A stretch of 64,000 nucleotides of DNA from Guillardia theta CCMP2712 (taxonomy: Eukaryota; Cryptophyceae; Pyrenomonadales; Geminigeraceae): NCBI RefSeq assembly GCF_000315625.1, contig NW_005434623.1, positions 68,647 through 132,646 of the forward strand, given 5' to 3'. The notes below the pieces were generated by a model. That model searched no databases, had not been told where the DNA came from, and worked only from the letters and a program-made list of their open reading frames with translations. Shown here piece by piece: positions 34,473 through 45,086 of this stretch. Both the position numbers and the translations under genes were made by a program. Numbering within the stretch: position 1 is the stretch's first letter; each line of letters begins with the position of its first letter.

Positions 34473-34703
34473 GGGGGGGGAGATGCTGTACAGAGATAAC
34501 TTTTTATTCTTTTTAATGAAATGTATCATGCGATGAAACAAACTGGTCTAAGTAGTGGTTGTTTGTGTAAGATGTGGGTGAGAACAACATGACAAAGATG
34601 TGGATATGAGCATGATGACGAGAAACAGTTGTTGAGCTGATTGGTATTTATTTCATCTTCAGTCTACTGGTAATTATTTCATTTTCAGTCTAACTTGTCC
34701 CCT

Positions 34704-35188
34704 CAGTCATGCCACTTGCATGACATGGCAAACTCAGAGACGATCGACCTGCTGTACTGAGGATATAACCCGCAGAGTCTTCCAGCCCGATATCTGCGAC
34801 AAGTGTTGTTACTTAGAAGAAACCTCCACAGTTTGAACTCTCATGACAAGACAGAGGGATGGATGTGTTGTTCTTTTCATAAGCATCCACAGGGCGGGAA
34901 CAGCCAACACACAAGAATCGGCTCACTGTTTCAATCTAGCAGTGTAAGGCTTGGCTCCATAGTTGAGCATCTGGTTACGGGCAAACTAGCGAGAAGAGGT
35001 CAACTCGAGCACGAGCAAGAGAGTTCAAGACCTGAAGGCAGAGCAAGAGGAAGGACAGCTGACCGATAGGCGGCTCCATCCAATTCCAAGTCCTGCGGCT
35101 GAGATCAACATATGCAGCACCAGGGGCCCCTCCTTCTGCTACCAATATTCCTGACTTGTTACCTTGCTGCCTCCTCCCTGCCTGCCTA

Positions 35189-35220
<32 letters not shown>

Positions 35221-36962
35221 CTTCCATTCATCAAGATCTCTCTTCTCCCCCTGTTCCTTGTTTTCCTTCCTTGGACCTCCATTCTCTTGAGCTCACCATG
35301 CTCCTACTTCCAGCCAAGTCTCAAGGTCCTCTGGCTCTGCCACATCGGCCGTCACCTGCTACTGCGTGAGAACCATCGAAACACCAAGGAGGGAGCAGGC
35401 GAAAGGATAAAACAGGAAAGATCAGGTGGAGAGCATGGGAAAGAGAGAAGGAGTTGAGAAGAGATGCGATGAGATGGGAGAGAAGCTAACAAACGACGAT
35501 GAAGCTAAGGTGCTGAGCAAAGAGCAGAGGAGAGCTAGAAAGTGAAAGTGCAGAACAGGGAGACTGGAACAAACAGAGAGAGGAAACTAGACCGCAGTTG
35601 AGGAGAAGCAGAGAAGGAGAACAGGACGGGAGCAGTGAGGAGGCAGTAGCAATGTATAGTCGGAACTCGAAGAAAGGAAAGTTGAGAGACAGGACGAGCA
35701 AGCCGCAAGAGGCAGGAGGGACTCACAAAGTACTCGTTGAACCAGAGAGCTGTATCGAGCTGAAAGACCAGCGGGACTGCAGCGATCGATCCGACAACAC
35801 CAAGTGCGATGCCTTTGAGATTAAGTCAGCGAGTAATCGAGTCCTCCCCTCCCGTCGTTTCCCCGTCTAATTCTGCATACCCCCTCCCCTTCCGCTATCG
35901 TTTCTCCTCTCCTTGCCCTTCCGCTTCCGCGTCCTCATTCTCAATCCTTCCTGATGTTGTTCCCCTTGCAACCACCCTCCGTTGCTCTATTCCCTCTCCT
36001 TCTCGAAGAATGACGTCTCTACTTCTAGCTCTTCAATCCTACTCGTCGCTCTTATCATATCCGACTTTCTTGGGTCACCTGTCTTGAAAGGCACAGTCGC
36101 GATGAACATGCCGCGCTTGCTGGCCGCCTAATCAGACTGTCAAGAGAGACGGAACGTGACGAGGAAAGGGAAAGCAAGAGAAGAGTTTGTTCCAAGACAG
36201 GGAGAATCTACGAGGAAGAGAATACTGTATGATGGAGTAACAAGGAGAGGACAAGGGCGACGTTGAGAAAGAGGAGGGAGGGGAGGAGAGAGAGATGAGA
36301 GGAGGGGAAAGGAGAGGGGAAGGGAAGAGCAAGAAGACGAGGCGGAGGAACGAAACTGGGGAGGGAGAGGCAGATAGGATGAAGATCCCAAACCTCCATC
36401 TCGTTCAATCTCTTGTGGGCATCCTTCCAGGTGACGTTGTCTACAACCTGTCAGCCAGCGGGAGTCAACTCAGTCACACTTCCCCAGCTCGACTCGTCCG
36501 AGTTTGTTGGGCACTAACTTCTCACCATGATCTCTCGCAGAAGTCGCTCACGATGAGCATCGTGATCCCCCTGCAGATCAAAGATTATCGTCACACCTTT
36601 CTCTCCAGCTGACCATCCTCTGTCTTCCCTCACCATCCCCGCCCCAAACCCCCAAAACACTCCCTCCCCCCCTCCCAATCCGCAGTAAGGAAGCCGCCTC
36701 CTCATCCCGCTTGCATCACCTGGGCTACATACATAAGGAGAGCGTCATTGGACATCTGGTGATATTCTCGCGCCATTTGCTGCAGGATGACATGAGGAAC
36801 AGATCTCGGGTACACAGCTGCGGCACCTGCGACAGCTCGATGGTCGGCGTCCTGGCAGAGGGAGAGTCGGAAAACATCCTGGAGCAGGGAGCCAATGCCA
36901 TCCTCCCGCAGGAGAAAGCATTGGAGGAGGAGGCAGCGGGAAAGCTCTGCTGTCCAAGTCAT
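34704..36962 (-). CDS. conserved membrane protein of unknown function
   Basis: At least eight exons join in phase from the ATG at 36962 to the TGA at 34704. Exon 1 ends SNDALLMYVAQ|GTGATG. Then come GDHDAHRERLLREIM (about 36560), VVDNVTWKDAHKRLNEME (about 36420), AASKRGMFIATVPFKTG (about 36100) and a hydrophobic exon GIALGVVGSIAAVPLVFQLD (about 35800) running into ALWFNEYF. Next are VTADVAEPEDLETWLEVGAW (about 35330), TWNWMEPPIGQLSFLLLCLQ (about 35075), QMLNYGAKPYTARLKQ (about 34940) and YRAGRLCGLYPQYSRSIV (last). Two membrane segments flank the motif EPEDLETWLEVGAWTWNWMEP. It resembles, from memory, uncharacterised organellar membrane proteins of plants and fungi; location and role are unknown. 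Confidence 0.75.
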
Positions 36963-38331
36963 GCATGAAGAGAGGCAGCATGGTAGCGAGAGGGTGCGAG
37001 CTTCTCAAGGCAGAAGGGGGTGATGGGGATTTGAGGATCAATGTACAATGACATGAAGACAGTTCCCTCAGAGGGACTGCGAGCATGGCATGATCGTTTT
37101 CAGATTCACCTTCATCGCCAGAGTCCCGCTCCTCCCGCTCACAATGCTAGCGCTCCTCTTGAGAGCATTGAACAACCCTCCTCTCAGCCCGCCAATCATC
37201 TGCCACCATGGCAGCTTCAGGGGCACTTCTCACCATGAACATTCATGTCATCGATTCAAGACCATCATGACCGTCCATGTTTCCATCAATCCATCGCCTT
37301 GTGCGTTACATCATCCCATAGACTGAGATCTCAATCTCCCTCTTCTGATTGTACTTCATTATGTGTTCGACTAAGCACCCAACCGTGCATGCTCAGGCCT
37401 GCAGCTCTTGTGCTCTCTTCCTATTTATTTTAATGCCACTCGTTGAATGTACCTCTGCACGTCTCTAAGTTCCTCACAAACGTTTGATCCATTTGCTTTC
37501 AGTTACACGCTATTGCAACATCCTATTCCCGTCTTTCAGCGCTGCTCTTGTCCTACTTGGCCTGTGGCTCCTAATCAATGCATGAGGTCACCGTTTCTCA
37601 TCTTCCTGACTCTCTCGCATCCGAGCTTGACTTTCGTCGTCTCCTCCTCCCCTCTCTTCCTCTCCTCCCTCTGCTCTCCGTTCAGTCTTGAAATGCATAG
37701 GCTGGTCACTTTAGCAGATCATAGGGTAGGGGGTATGAAGGATGGGGTGGGGGGTACATGGAGGGTCATTTAGAAGAGACCAAATATCCTATCATGCAGG
37801 GGTAGTGAACAATATGAGGCTGGTAGGGGTTGTGAGCTGACCGGTCATATGACGGCAATATTGATTTTTGGAATGATGGGTAGTGGTTTCAAAATACTGG
37901 GGGTATATTGACGCAATGGTGGTGATGGTTCAAATCATTGCAGGAGGAGCTCAATAGAATGGAGATAATATAATTGAGCCAATAAGTGAAAACCAAGAAA
38001 CTCAAACATACAGGATGCCCAAAGGACTTGTCAACTAACTTTCTGGGCTTTCCACCAATGTAGGGTGGGTAGTCACAAAGGCAGGGTAGTAGGTGCTTCT
38101 GTCTCCTCACAACTTGATGCGCTCACGATTGGGTAGGGGGTGGTACCCTTTCATCCAAGTACCCCTACAATATCAACAAATTTAGGATTTATGAGGGGTG
38201 GGGTGGTGACCACAATACTGACAACCCTCTCCCTAATAGGTTCAAAAGTATCCACAGCGATATCCCAAGTATCCATAGGTATCCGCAAGTATCCGTGAGT
38301 ATCCGAAACTGTGGTATCCGTGCCGGCGGCC
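36963..38331. other. intergenic, GGGTA-rich
   Basis: No gene supported. 37700-38330 has many GGGTA/GGGGT words and a run of GTATCCGCAAGTATCC-type repeats near 38270-38320, directly before the next start codon. Confidence 0.4.
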
Positions 38332-40180
38332 ATGCAGCTCTGGATCCGCGGACTCGCCCTGCTCGTCCTGTCGCTCCATCCAGCGTCTTCCTTCCTGACT
38401 TCGTCGTCTCTCTCCCCATCATGCCTCTCCCTCCCATCAGCATCCCCGTCGTCCTGCAGGATCTCCCCCATGGTTCCACGCTCCAGCTCCTCCCGCCCGA
38501 AGGCGTTTTGACGGTTTCGTAGGGTCGTCCAGCCTCGCGCTGCGCGCACAGCAGCCTCAAGATGGCGGTGGATCGAAGAGACTTCATGCAGGTGAGCAAG
38601 ATGCGCTCCCTCTCCTTCTTCCTCATCCCTTCTCCTACTGCGATCCTGCTGTCTGCCTCGCAGACCTCCAACCGCCTTTGTTGGGTCCTGCAGTTTGTCT
38701 GTTTTACCTAGACACCTCAGTGACTAGATCCCAGCAGGCTCTTGCTCTCGGTAGTCTGGCTGTGCTTGCTGCCCCTTCACAAGCCCTTGCGGACTTGTCG
38801 GCGGGGCGATCGGTCCCCCTCGGAAGCAGGGAGAGGGGTCGAGGGCCCGAGGGAGTGAACCGCCCTGACTTGCTTCCTCCTGGACCCAAAGTGAACGTGA
38901 TCGACCTGGAGAAGTTCCTCACCAAAGGCCAAGTGGCGAAGATGGACAAACTGCTTGCAAAGCTTGAGGAAGACACAGGGTATAAGATGCGCGTCCTGTG
39001 TCAGAGGTACCCGCAAACGCCAGGGCTTGCTATCAAGGACTACTGGGGGGTTGACGATAAGACGATTGTCATGGTAGTCGATCGAGGAAGCGGCAAGGCT
39101 GGTCAGGCAAACATCCTGAACTTCAACGTCGGGCAGGGGGTGGAGCTTGCCCTTCCTCCTGTGTTCTGGACGCGCCTGAGGAACTTTTTCGGGACAGTCT
39201 TCTACGTGAAGGAGAACGGCGAGGATGTCAGTGCTGCTCTTTGACCTGCTCGATTTCCTCACTGACTCTCTTTTCTTTCTCTTACTGTTCATTGTCTCTT
39301 ATGATCTTTGCTTCGCTACTTCTCCTGACTCTCTTTTCTTTCTCTTACTGTTCATTGTCTCTTATGATCTTTGCTTCGCTACTTCTCCTGACTCTCTTTT
39401 CTTTCTCTTACTGTTCATTGTCTCTTATGATCTTTGCTTCGCTACTTCTCCTGACTCTCTTTTCTTTCTCTTACTGTTCATTGTCTCTTATGATCTTTGC
39501 TTCGCTACTTCTCCTGACTCTCTATTCTTTCTCTTACTGTTCATTGTCTCTTATGATCTTTGCTTCGCTACTTCTCCTGACTCTCTATTCTTTCTCTTAC
39601 TGTTCATTGTCTCTTATGATCTTTGCTTCGCTACTTCTCCTGACTCTCTTTTCTTTCTCTTACTGTTCATTGTCTCTTATGATCTTTGCTTCGCTACTTC
39701 TCCTGACTCTCTTTTCTTTCTCTTACTGTTCATTGTCTCTTATGATCTTTGCTTCGCTACTTCTCCTGACTCTCTTTTCTTTCTCTTACTGTTCATTGTC
39801 TCTTATGATCTTTGCTTCGCTACTTCTCCTGACTCTCTATTCTTTCTCTTACTGTTCATTGTCTCTTATGATCTTTGCTTCGCTACTTCTCCTGACTCTC
39901 TTTTCTTTCTCTTACTGTTCATTGTCTCTTATGATCTTTGCTTCGCTACTTCTCCTTCCCTCTCCTCATGATGCCTCCTCCTTCCTGACAATCTGACGAT
40001 CATCTCTTCCATCCTATTCTTCCCTTCAACTGCTTCATCTTCCTCCATCTTTCTGGAATACCCTTTCCTTTGCAGGCTGCAGTCATCAACGCGGTGGATG
40101 CAGTAGTCGGCTGCCTCCGTCAAGGTTTCTGTACTGATGTTCCCAAGGAGATGAAAGAGATTGCAAACAAGTCTTTCTAG
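38332..40180 (+). CDS. plastid thylakoid-lumen TPM-domain protein (TL15.0-like)
   Basis: The ATG at 38332 opens an ER-type signal peptide, [21 protein letters not shown], with an ASSF site as in proteins bound for red-derived complex plastids. A transit region follows; its first intron is unresolved. Then [10 protein letters not shown] joins across an intron to [19 protein letters not shown]: a twin-arginine signal ending AxA for thylakoid lumen import. The mature part carries a TPM-type domain: [57 protein letters not shown] and FYVKENGED. This matches the plant lumenal 15-kDa protein type. Exon ends: GED at 39226, last exon 40076-40180 ([18 protein letters not shown]). The 849-bp last intron holds a minisatellite. 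Lumenal role: probably photosystem maintenance. Confidence 0.88.
39262..39958. repeat. 63-bp minisatellite, 11 copies, inside an intron
   Basis: The unit (TTTTCTTTCTCTTACTGTTC, then ATTGTCTCTTATGATCTTTG, CTTCGCTACTTCTCC, TGACTCTC) is repeated about eleven times with almost no divergence. Only a TTTTC/TATTC variant alternates. The period is a multiple of three, so two frames stay open ([21 protein letters not shown] repeats), but splice sites on both sides show it is intronic. Confidence 0.95.
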
Positions 40181-40247
40181 AGCTTCTAACTTCTAGACAA
40201 GCTTTTTGCCACTTGCAAATACAATCATGAGTGATCAGACTGACATG

Positions 40248-42371
40248 TCACGTATGACAATGATTGCAGCGCAGCTTCAGTCTGCGTTTGAGTCGACGCC
40301 ATTTCTCATGATTCTTGCAACAATTCAGAGCAAGAGGAAGAGTATTGCTACATGTAAATGATCTTCGCCCTGTCGGGGGACGTTGCTCGATCCTTGTCAT
40401 GGACCTCCTGAAACCGCTAGTCATTTTCATCTTCACCTGCAGCAAAGTACTCACCGTGTCAAGAGTCTCATCGGAGCTCTCAGAGGCACTAGTTGTCTCG
40501 TATGCTTTCTTTGCCATTGTCATCAACCTGTTCAATTCTTTTACCTGCTCCATCACAAGCTCCTCCAAGCTGCTGTCCTGTACAACTGGTTCTCCATTCT
40601 TCGTTGAGGGTTTCTCCTCATTCGCAAAGAATTGCTGTTGCAACTCATCCATGACTTGCAAAGTGTCATCAGCTATCTCCCCGTTCTTGCGCATTCTCCT
40701 TAGAATTACATCCACGAAATCACCCGTGGGACTATCGCTGCTCTCCGTTGCAGCCGACGACTTCATGTCCTGCAATGCGTGCGCCTTCGAATCGGCTGCG
40801 ACGGATTGAAGAGTCTTGATTGTCTCGTCTGACTGAACGATGCAAGCTTCGATCCGATGGTTCATCGACTCGGCCACGTTTGAACCATGGCTGACAAACA
40901 TCGCCAAGATGTCATGGTGGGAAATTCGTTTCGAGCTTTCACAACAGGAGTCAAAATAGGCCATGGACCTCTCGACGTCCTCCCCCACATCTGACAAGTC
41001 ATCATCATCCATATCCCCCAGGTTCTGAATCTCTTGGTTGTAGTTGATGATTTCCATTCTTTCTTGCTCACGATCTCGCTCCATCTCAGAGCAACGGTTC
41101 TGAGCTTCCGCCAACTGCTCCGACATCTGTTTCAGCTGCTCTTTGAGGGCGGCCTTGTCTTTCAAGGACTCCGACAACTCTGCCTGCAGTTTGACACATT
41201 GTCTTTGCATGTGAGAGAGCGCGACTTCTTGTGTATTGCATTGGTTGACGTATGTCTCCAGCTCCCAAAGCATGTTGGATAATTGTGATTGATTCATCTT
41301 TGATTCGCTTTTTAGAACCTCAACCTCTTTTGCGTGCGACGCTTCCTGTTGAATCATCGATGCTCTAAACTGCTCCAACTGACTGCAAGTTGTCTCCTGC
41401 TCCACCAACATACAACGGTGCAAAGATTCCATTGTCGATTCAAGCCTTTCTATGCCAATTACTACCTCTTGGTATTTCGAATCCAATTTCTCGTCGGCGT
41501 TTTCCAAGCTTTGCGCGAGTCTTGTAGTAGTGTGTTCCAAATCACTTACAATCAACTCTGTTGACTCAATTCTTTCGAAGCATTTTGATGCCTGCGAAAC
41601 TTGGCTCTCTGCCATCGCCAAACTCTCCATGCACTGCTGAAATTTGCTTTCAAGCTCAGACACTTCGCGCAGGGATGCTGAGTTCTTCTGCGCTTCAATC
41701 TTCAGTTCTTCTATTTGTTTGCTTTGCATTTTGCATTCAAGCATTTTTTCCTCCAGCTTACTTTGCAGCATTTGCAATTTGGTCTGGTGCATCACGAAAC
41801 TTGGATTCTCGATGAACTCTTGTCGAAGAATCGAGTCAATAGGATTCTCATGAGCACAACAAAAGGCCTCTTGAGGCTTTTTGCCCTCCTCTGCATCCAG
41901 GGCAAGACATGGCTGCAAACTATTTAACTGTGCCCTGACATAATTCAACTCTGTTGTGAGGGAAAACACTTGATTGATGAGCTTCGATTCTGTGCTTCCT
42001 CCAACCACATCGAACAAGGAGAACCCCTTGTTATGCAAGAACATGGGCTTGAATCGCCTTTCGTTCCTAAAGTTCCAGTACCGACCCTTCTTCTTATAGA
42101 CATGATCTGTCTTGCTCTTCCGTTCTCTCCCATTCTCTTCCACCGATGCTGGCGAATGTGCAAATGCCCACAAGCCCTTGTTTTGAACTTTCTCTTCGTT
42201 GCAGGTGCAATGATCGTTGGAGATAGATTTGCCTCGTTTGTCACGGAACAAGAGACGTGCTCCGCTGCGTTTGTCATGACACTGATCTGCTTGCAAGGAG
42301 GGCTTTGATTTCTGCTCTTGAACACGTGGGATCTCCTTCGAACTCGCATGGTCTGCCTTTGCCTGCCACTG
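40248..42371 (-). CDS. long coiled-coil protein
   Basis: The frame is open from just after a TTGCGCAG acceptor-like site near 42371 to a stop at 40248, at least 700 codons. It has no ATG until RRFKPMFLHNKGFSLF (about codon 80 of the TTG-started frame at 42296), so 5' exons are missing. The N-terminal part is basic. A coiled coil of about 300 residues follows (LQSKLEEKMLECKMQSKQIEEL to LKEQLKQMSEQLAEAQNR). Then an acidic hinge (GDMDDDDLSDVGEDVE), a helical region and a basic C-terminus. It is likely a cytoskeletal or scaffold protein; no family recognised. An 18-nt stretch at 40437-40454 mimics an intron. Confidence 0.65.
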   Translation of the reverse strand, partial: QWQAKADHASSKEIPRVQEQKSKPSLQADQCHDKRSGARLLFRDKRGKSISNDHCTCNEEKVQNKGLWAFAHSPASVEENGRERKSKTDHVYKKKGRYWNFRNERRFKPMFLHNKGFSLFDVVGGSTESKLINQVFSLTTELNYVRAQLNSLQPCLALDAEEGKKPQEAFCCAHENPIDSILRQEFIENPSFVMHQTKLQMLQSKLEEKMLECKMQSKQIEELKIEAQKNSASLREVSELESKFQQCMESLAMAESQVSQASKCFERIESTELIVSDLEHTTTRLAQSLENADEKLDSKYQEVVIGIERLESTMESLHRCMLVEQETTCSQLEQFRASMIQQEASHAKEVEVLKSESKMNQSQLSNMLWELETYVNQCNTQEVALSHMQRQCVKLQAELSESLKDKAALKEQLKQMSEQLAEAQNRCSEMERDREQERMEIINYNQEIQNLGDMDDDDLSDVGEDVERSMAYFDSCCESSKRISHHDILAMFVSHGSNVAESMNHRIEACIVQSDETIKTLQSVAADSKAHALQDMKSSAATESSDSPTGDFVDVILRRMRKNGEIADDTLQVMDELQQQFFANEEKPSTKNGEPVVQDSSLEELVMEQVKELNRLMTMAKKAYETTSASESSDETLDTVSTLLQVKMKMTSGFRRSMTRIEQRPPTGRRSFTCSNTLPLALNCCKNHEKWRRLKRRLKLRCNHCHT

Positions 42372-43835
42372 CGCAAGTTAGCCTGTCACGGTCGATGGTA
42401 GGACAGCTATACACGTACCCCATGTGGAATCTTCAGCATCGTCGTCGAGCAGTCGGCTCAGAGTCCAGGTTTCCCGCTGTATGCCAGCCGCAGCTGATGT
42501 ACGACAGACAACGCTGAACGTCCAACAGCTTCAATACGCACTCACCCGGTGGACACTAGCAAAGCATGCTTTGAAGATCCGGAAATAAACTGCTCTATCA
42601 AGAGATTCCGTCGTTCAATAGCCCCTTGACAGGTATGTACATATACACCTGTAACGTTTTGTCAGAGGATGATCAGGCTTTGGTGCAATTCGTCTCGAAG
42701 TTCTTCAAATTCTCGTATTGTCGCTTTTGCTCTTTGGAAGCATAATAATCGCAATTCCGTAAAGATCAGCTCCTTTTTTTGTTGAATTCCAGATTTCATA
42801 TGGTACAATCTACTCCCCGCTCCTCTTCATCCCATCTTCTACCTTGGTCAGCTCCATCCCTGACATGCGCCTTCTGCCCTTCAAACTACTCAGCGTATTT
42901 TAGCTGTAATTCTACTCATTCTCCCTGTAATTTCTTCTGTTCGGAGTTCACATTCATCACCATCGCACTTGTCGTGTAACTACCAGCAAAGTCTTACACT
43001 GCCTCGCACCAGCTTCCCTCCTTCCTGCCCCTCTCCATCACTTCATTTGGCGCAAGAGCGGACACACCACCCCCTCTCTCAGGACCCCTCCCCCCAAATC
43101 CCTCTCAATTCAAAAAGTAGGGTCATTGCAACAGGGGGTACTATTGGGAGGGGTAGGGTGTGGGGGGTACATCAGATAGCCAGAGGGGAGTCGGAGGGTT
43201 CAGGGCTGGGCTCAGCCGCATGGAGGCCTGGACGGCTCAATGTGATGCCAAGGGGGGTGGGGGAGGCTGGGTGCCTTTTTCAAACCGAGCAGTCATAGGT
43301 CTAAGGGGTGGGTACTTATGGAGGAAGCCGCCATTGGTGGGTCAGGGGGTAGGGCTCTTCCTGACCGTGTTTGCCGAACTCCGGGCCGATCTCGGAAATC
43401 AGGAAGACCACCGTCTGGGGCCAGCCTGGCCGGGCCAACTTCCCTGGGGGGTGGGGGGGGCGGGGTCACTTGCCGAGTACCCCTGTCGGACAGGAGTCGG
43501 AGTAGGTCCATATGGGGTTGTCACTGCAGAGGAAGGGGGTGGGGTGCAACTGAGTGGGGTGGTACTGAGGAGGGGCGGCACCGACTGTACGCGGCGCCAC
43601 CAGGCTTTTTCGGGCCTGCCAGGGTATGACCCACCCTCCCCACCCTCAGTCGCAATAATCGATCATCGGACCGGGTACCGGCCCAGCTCAGCAAGTTGTG
43701 GGCCCGGGGGTGGTAGGCTTCCGCCAACGGTAGTACCCGGTTGTCAGAATCATGAGACTCGGAGGGTAGTCAGATACTGTGGGTAGTAGGTGACTCGGAA
43801 GTGAACTATTGCAAACTTGAAACTCTGACCGGGGT
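42372..43835. other. intergenic, GGGTA-rich
   Basis: No supported gene. 42500-42980 is mixed; from 43020 the strand is full of GGGGTAC, GGGGGTGGGG and TACCC words, with no coding signal in any frame. Confidence 0.4.
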
Positions 43836-45080
43836 CATGGCCGGCGGTCATGATGGGCTGACTCAGTGAGGGGGGGTGGGGTAGTAGTGACAGGGGCCCC
43901 GAGTTCTCATCCGAGTGATCATTGGTCAACTTTAGGCAAACGGCACAACATCTGAAAGTTGTAACAGATTACTCAAAGTTAAGTTAAAAATCAGTACGAG
44001 GACCGGACACTGAATCATGGCAAGTGACACGGTGCCACGGTGACTATCACAGAGTCACGGTCAAGTGCGGCCGCCAGCCTGAGGGCGCCTCGGAGTGAGT
44101 CGGAGCCTCGGAGCCTGGATCGACCCCCCCGGGCCTTCAGCCTGGCAGTGGGCCAGTGGCATGGATGAACTTCGGAACGGCGCGGCCGTCACCCGGCGGG
44201 CCGGGCGGCCGGATTACTGAGGCTCCCCGGGCCCAGGACCGGGTGACCCGGCCGGGCGGCCCGCGGGGCCCGGCCGTACAGCCCGGCGCCGCCCCGGCCC
44301 GCCGCCGCGGCCCGGGGCCCGGGCCCGCCACTGGCATCGTGACCGTCGGACTCACCGGGGGTCCCGCGGCCGCACCCGCCGTGACCGTCCGACTGGCCGT
44401 CGGACTCCGAGCGGAGCAGTCCCGGTCCGAAGGCGCCGGACACGGTCCGTCGCCGTGGCCCGGAGGCCGCAAGTTCGGCGCGGCGCGGCCGGCGGGGCCG
44501 GCGCACGGCGCCGTGCCGCCCCCGGGCCGGCCGGGCTCCGATGACTGAGGGCCCGGCCCGACGCAAGTTGCCAGGCTGCCGCCGGCGCAGCCCGTCACCG
44601 TCGCGGCCAGTCCGATTGTCGGAGCACGGGTCTGCGGCACGCAGGCCGCCGGGGCCGGGGCAGGCTCGGAGCCTCGGCGGAGTCACCGCCGTTCGTCAAG
44701 TTAACGGTTCCGAGACTCACTCCCGGGTGTCCCGGCGATCGGAGCCGCAGTACTACGGTACCGTAGTACTACCCGCCGGCCGGGTCGGACCGTGGCAGCC
44801 TGCCAGGGCAGTACGGTAGGCTACGGTCGGTGAACTTCAGGCTTCGGAACTGAACTTTGGAACGCACGACTGTGGCCGGGTAAAGACTCGAAGATCGGAC
44901 CGGTATACTGACTCAGTGAACCGCAACTTCAAGGCTAGTACGGTAGGCTCAGTTTAGGCTCGGCGGCTGCGGGGGCAGTCACGTCGGAGTACGCCGCCGG
45001 GCCATTGGGGCGGCGGGCTCTCGGAGTCACAGCGACGGTCCCGCCGACTCAGTCCGTGACTCGTGTGATGCGGCTCAGCG
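43836..45080. repeat. extreme GC-rich repeat island
   Basis: Roughly 1.2 kb of very high GC made of CCGGGCCGG, GCCCGGG and GGCGGCC blocks, densest at 44160-44680. It is preceded by a reversed copy of the ACTTAACTTTGAGTAA motif (43969-43985). Frames of 160 or more codons occur on both strands only because stop codons are rare at this composition. Confidence 0.7.
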
Positions 45081-45086
45081 GGGGGC

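Noticed and set aside
39262-39958. Regular repeats suggesting a CRISPR array
   Set aside because: Units are contiguous with no unique spacers, and the DNA is nuclear eukaryotic.
39225-39996. Two overlapping frames of about 250 codons made of a 21-residue repeat
   Set aside because: They are the 63-bp minisatellite read in two frames. Good splice sites at 39227 and 40075 place it in an intron.
44137-44686. Frames of 160 or more codons on both strands at 44 kb
   Set aside because: Pro/Gly/Arg-only composition in an extremely GC-rich repeat; stop codons are rare there by chance.
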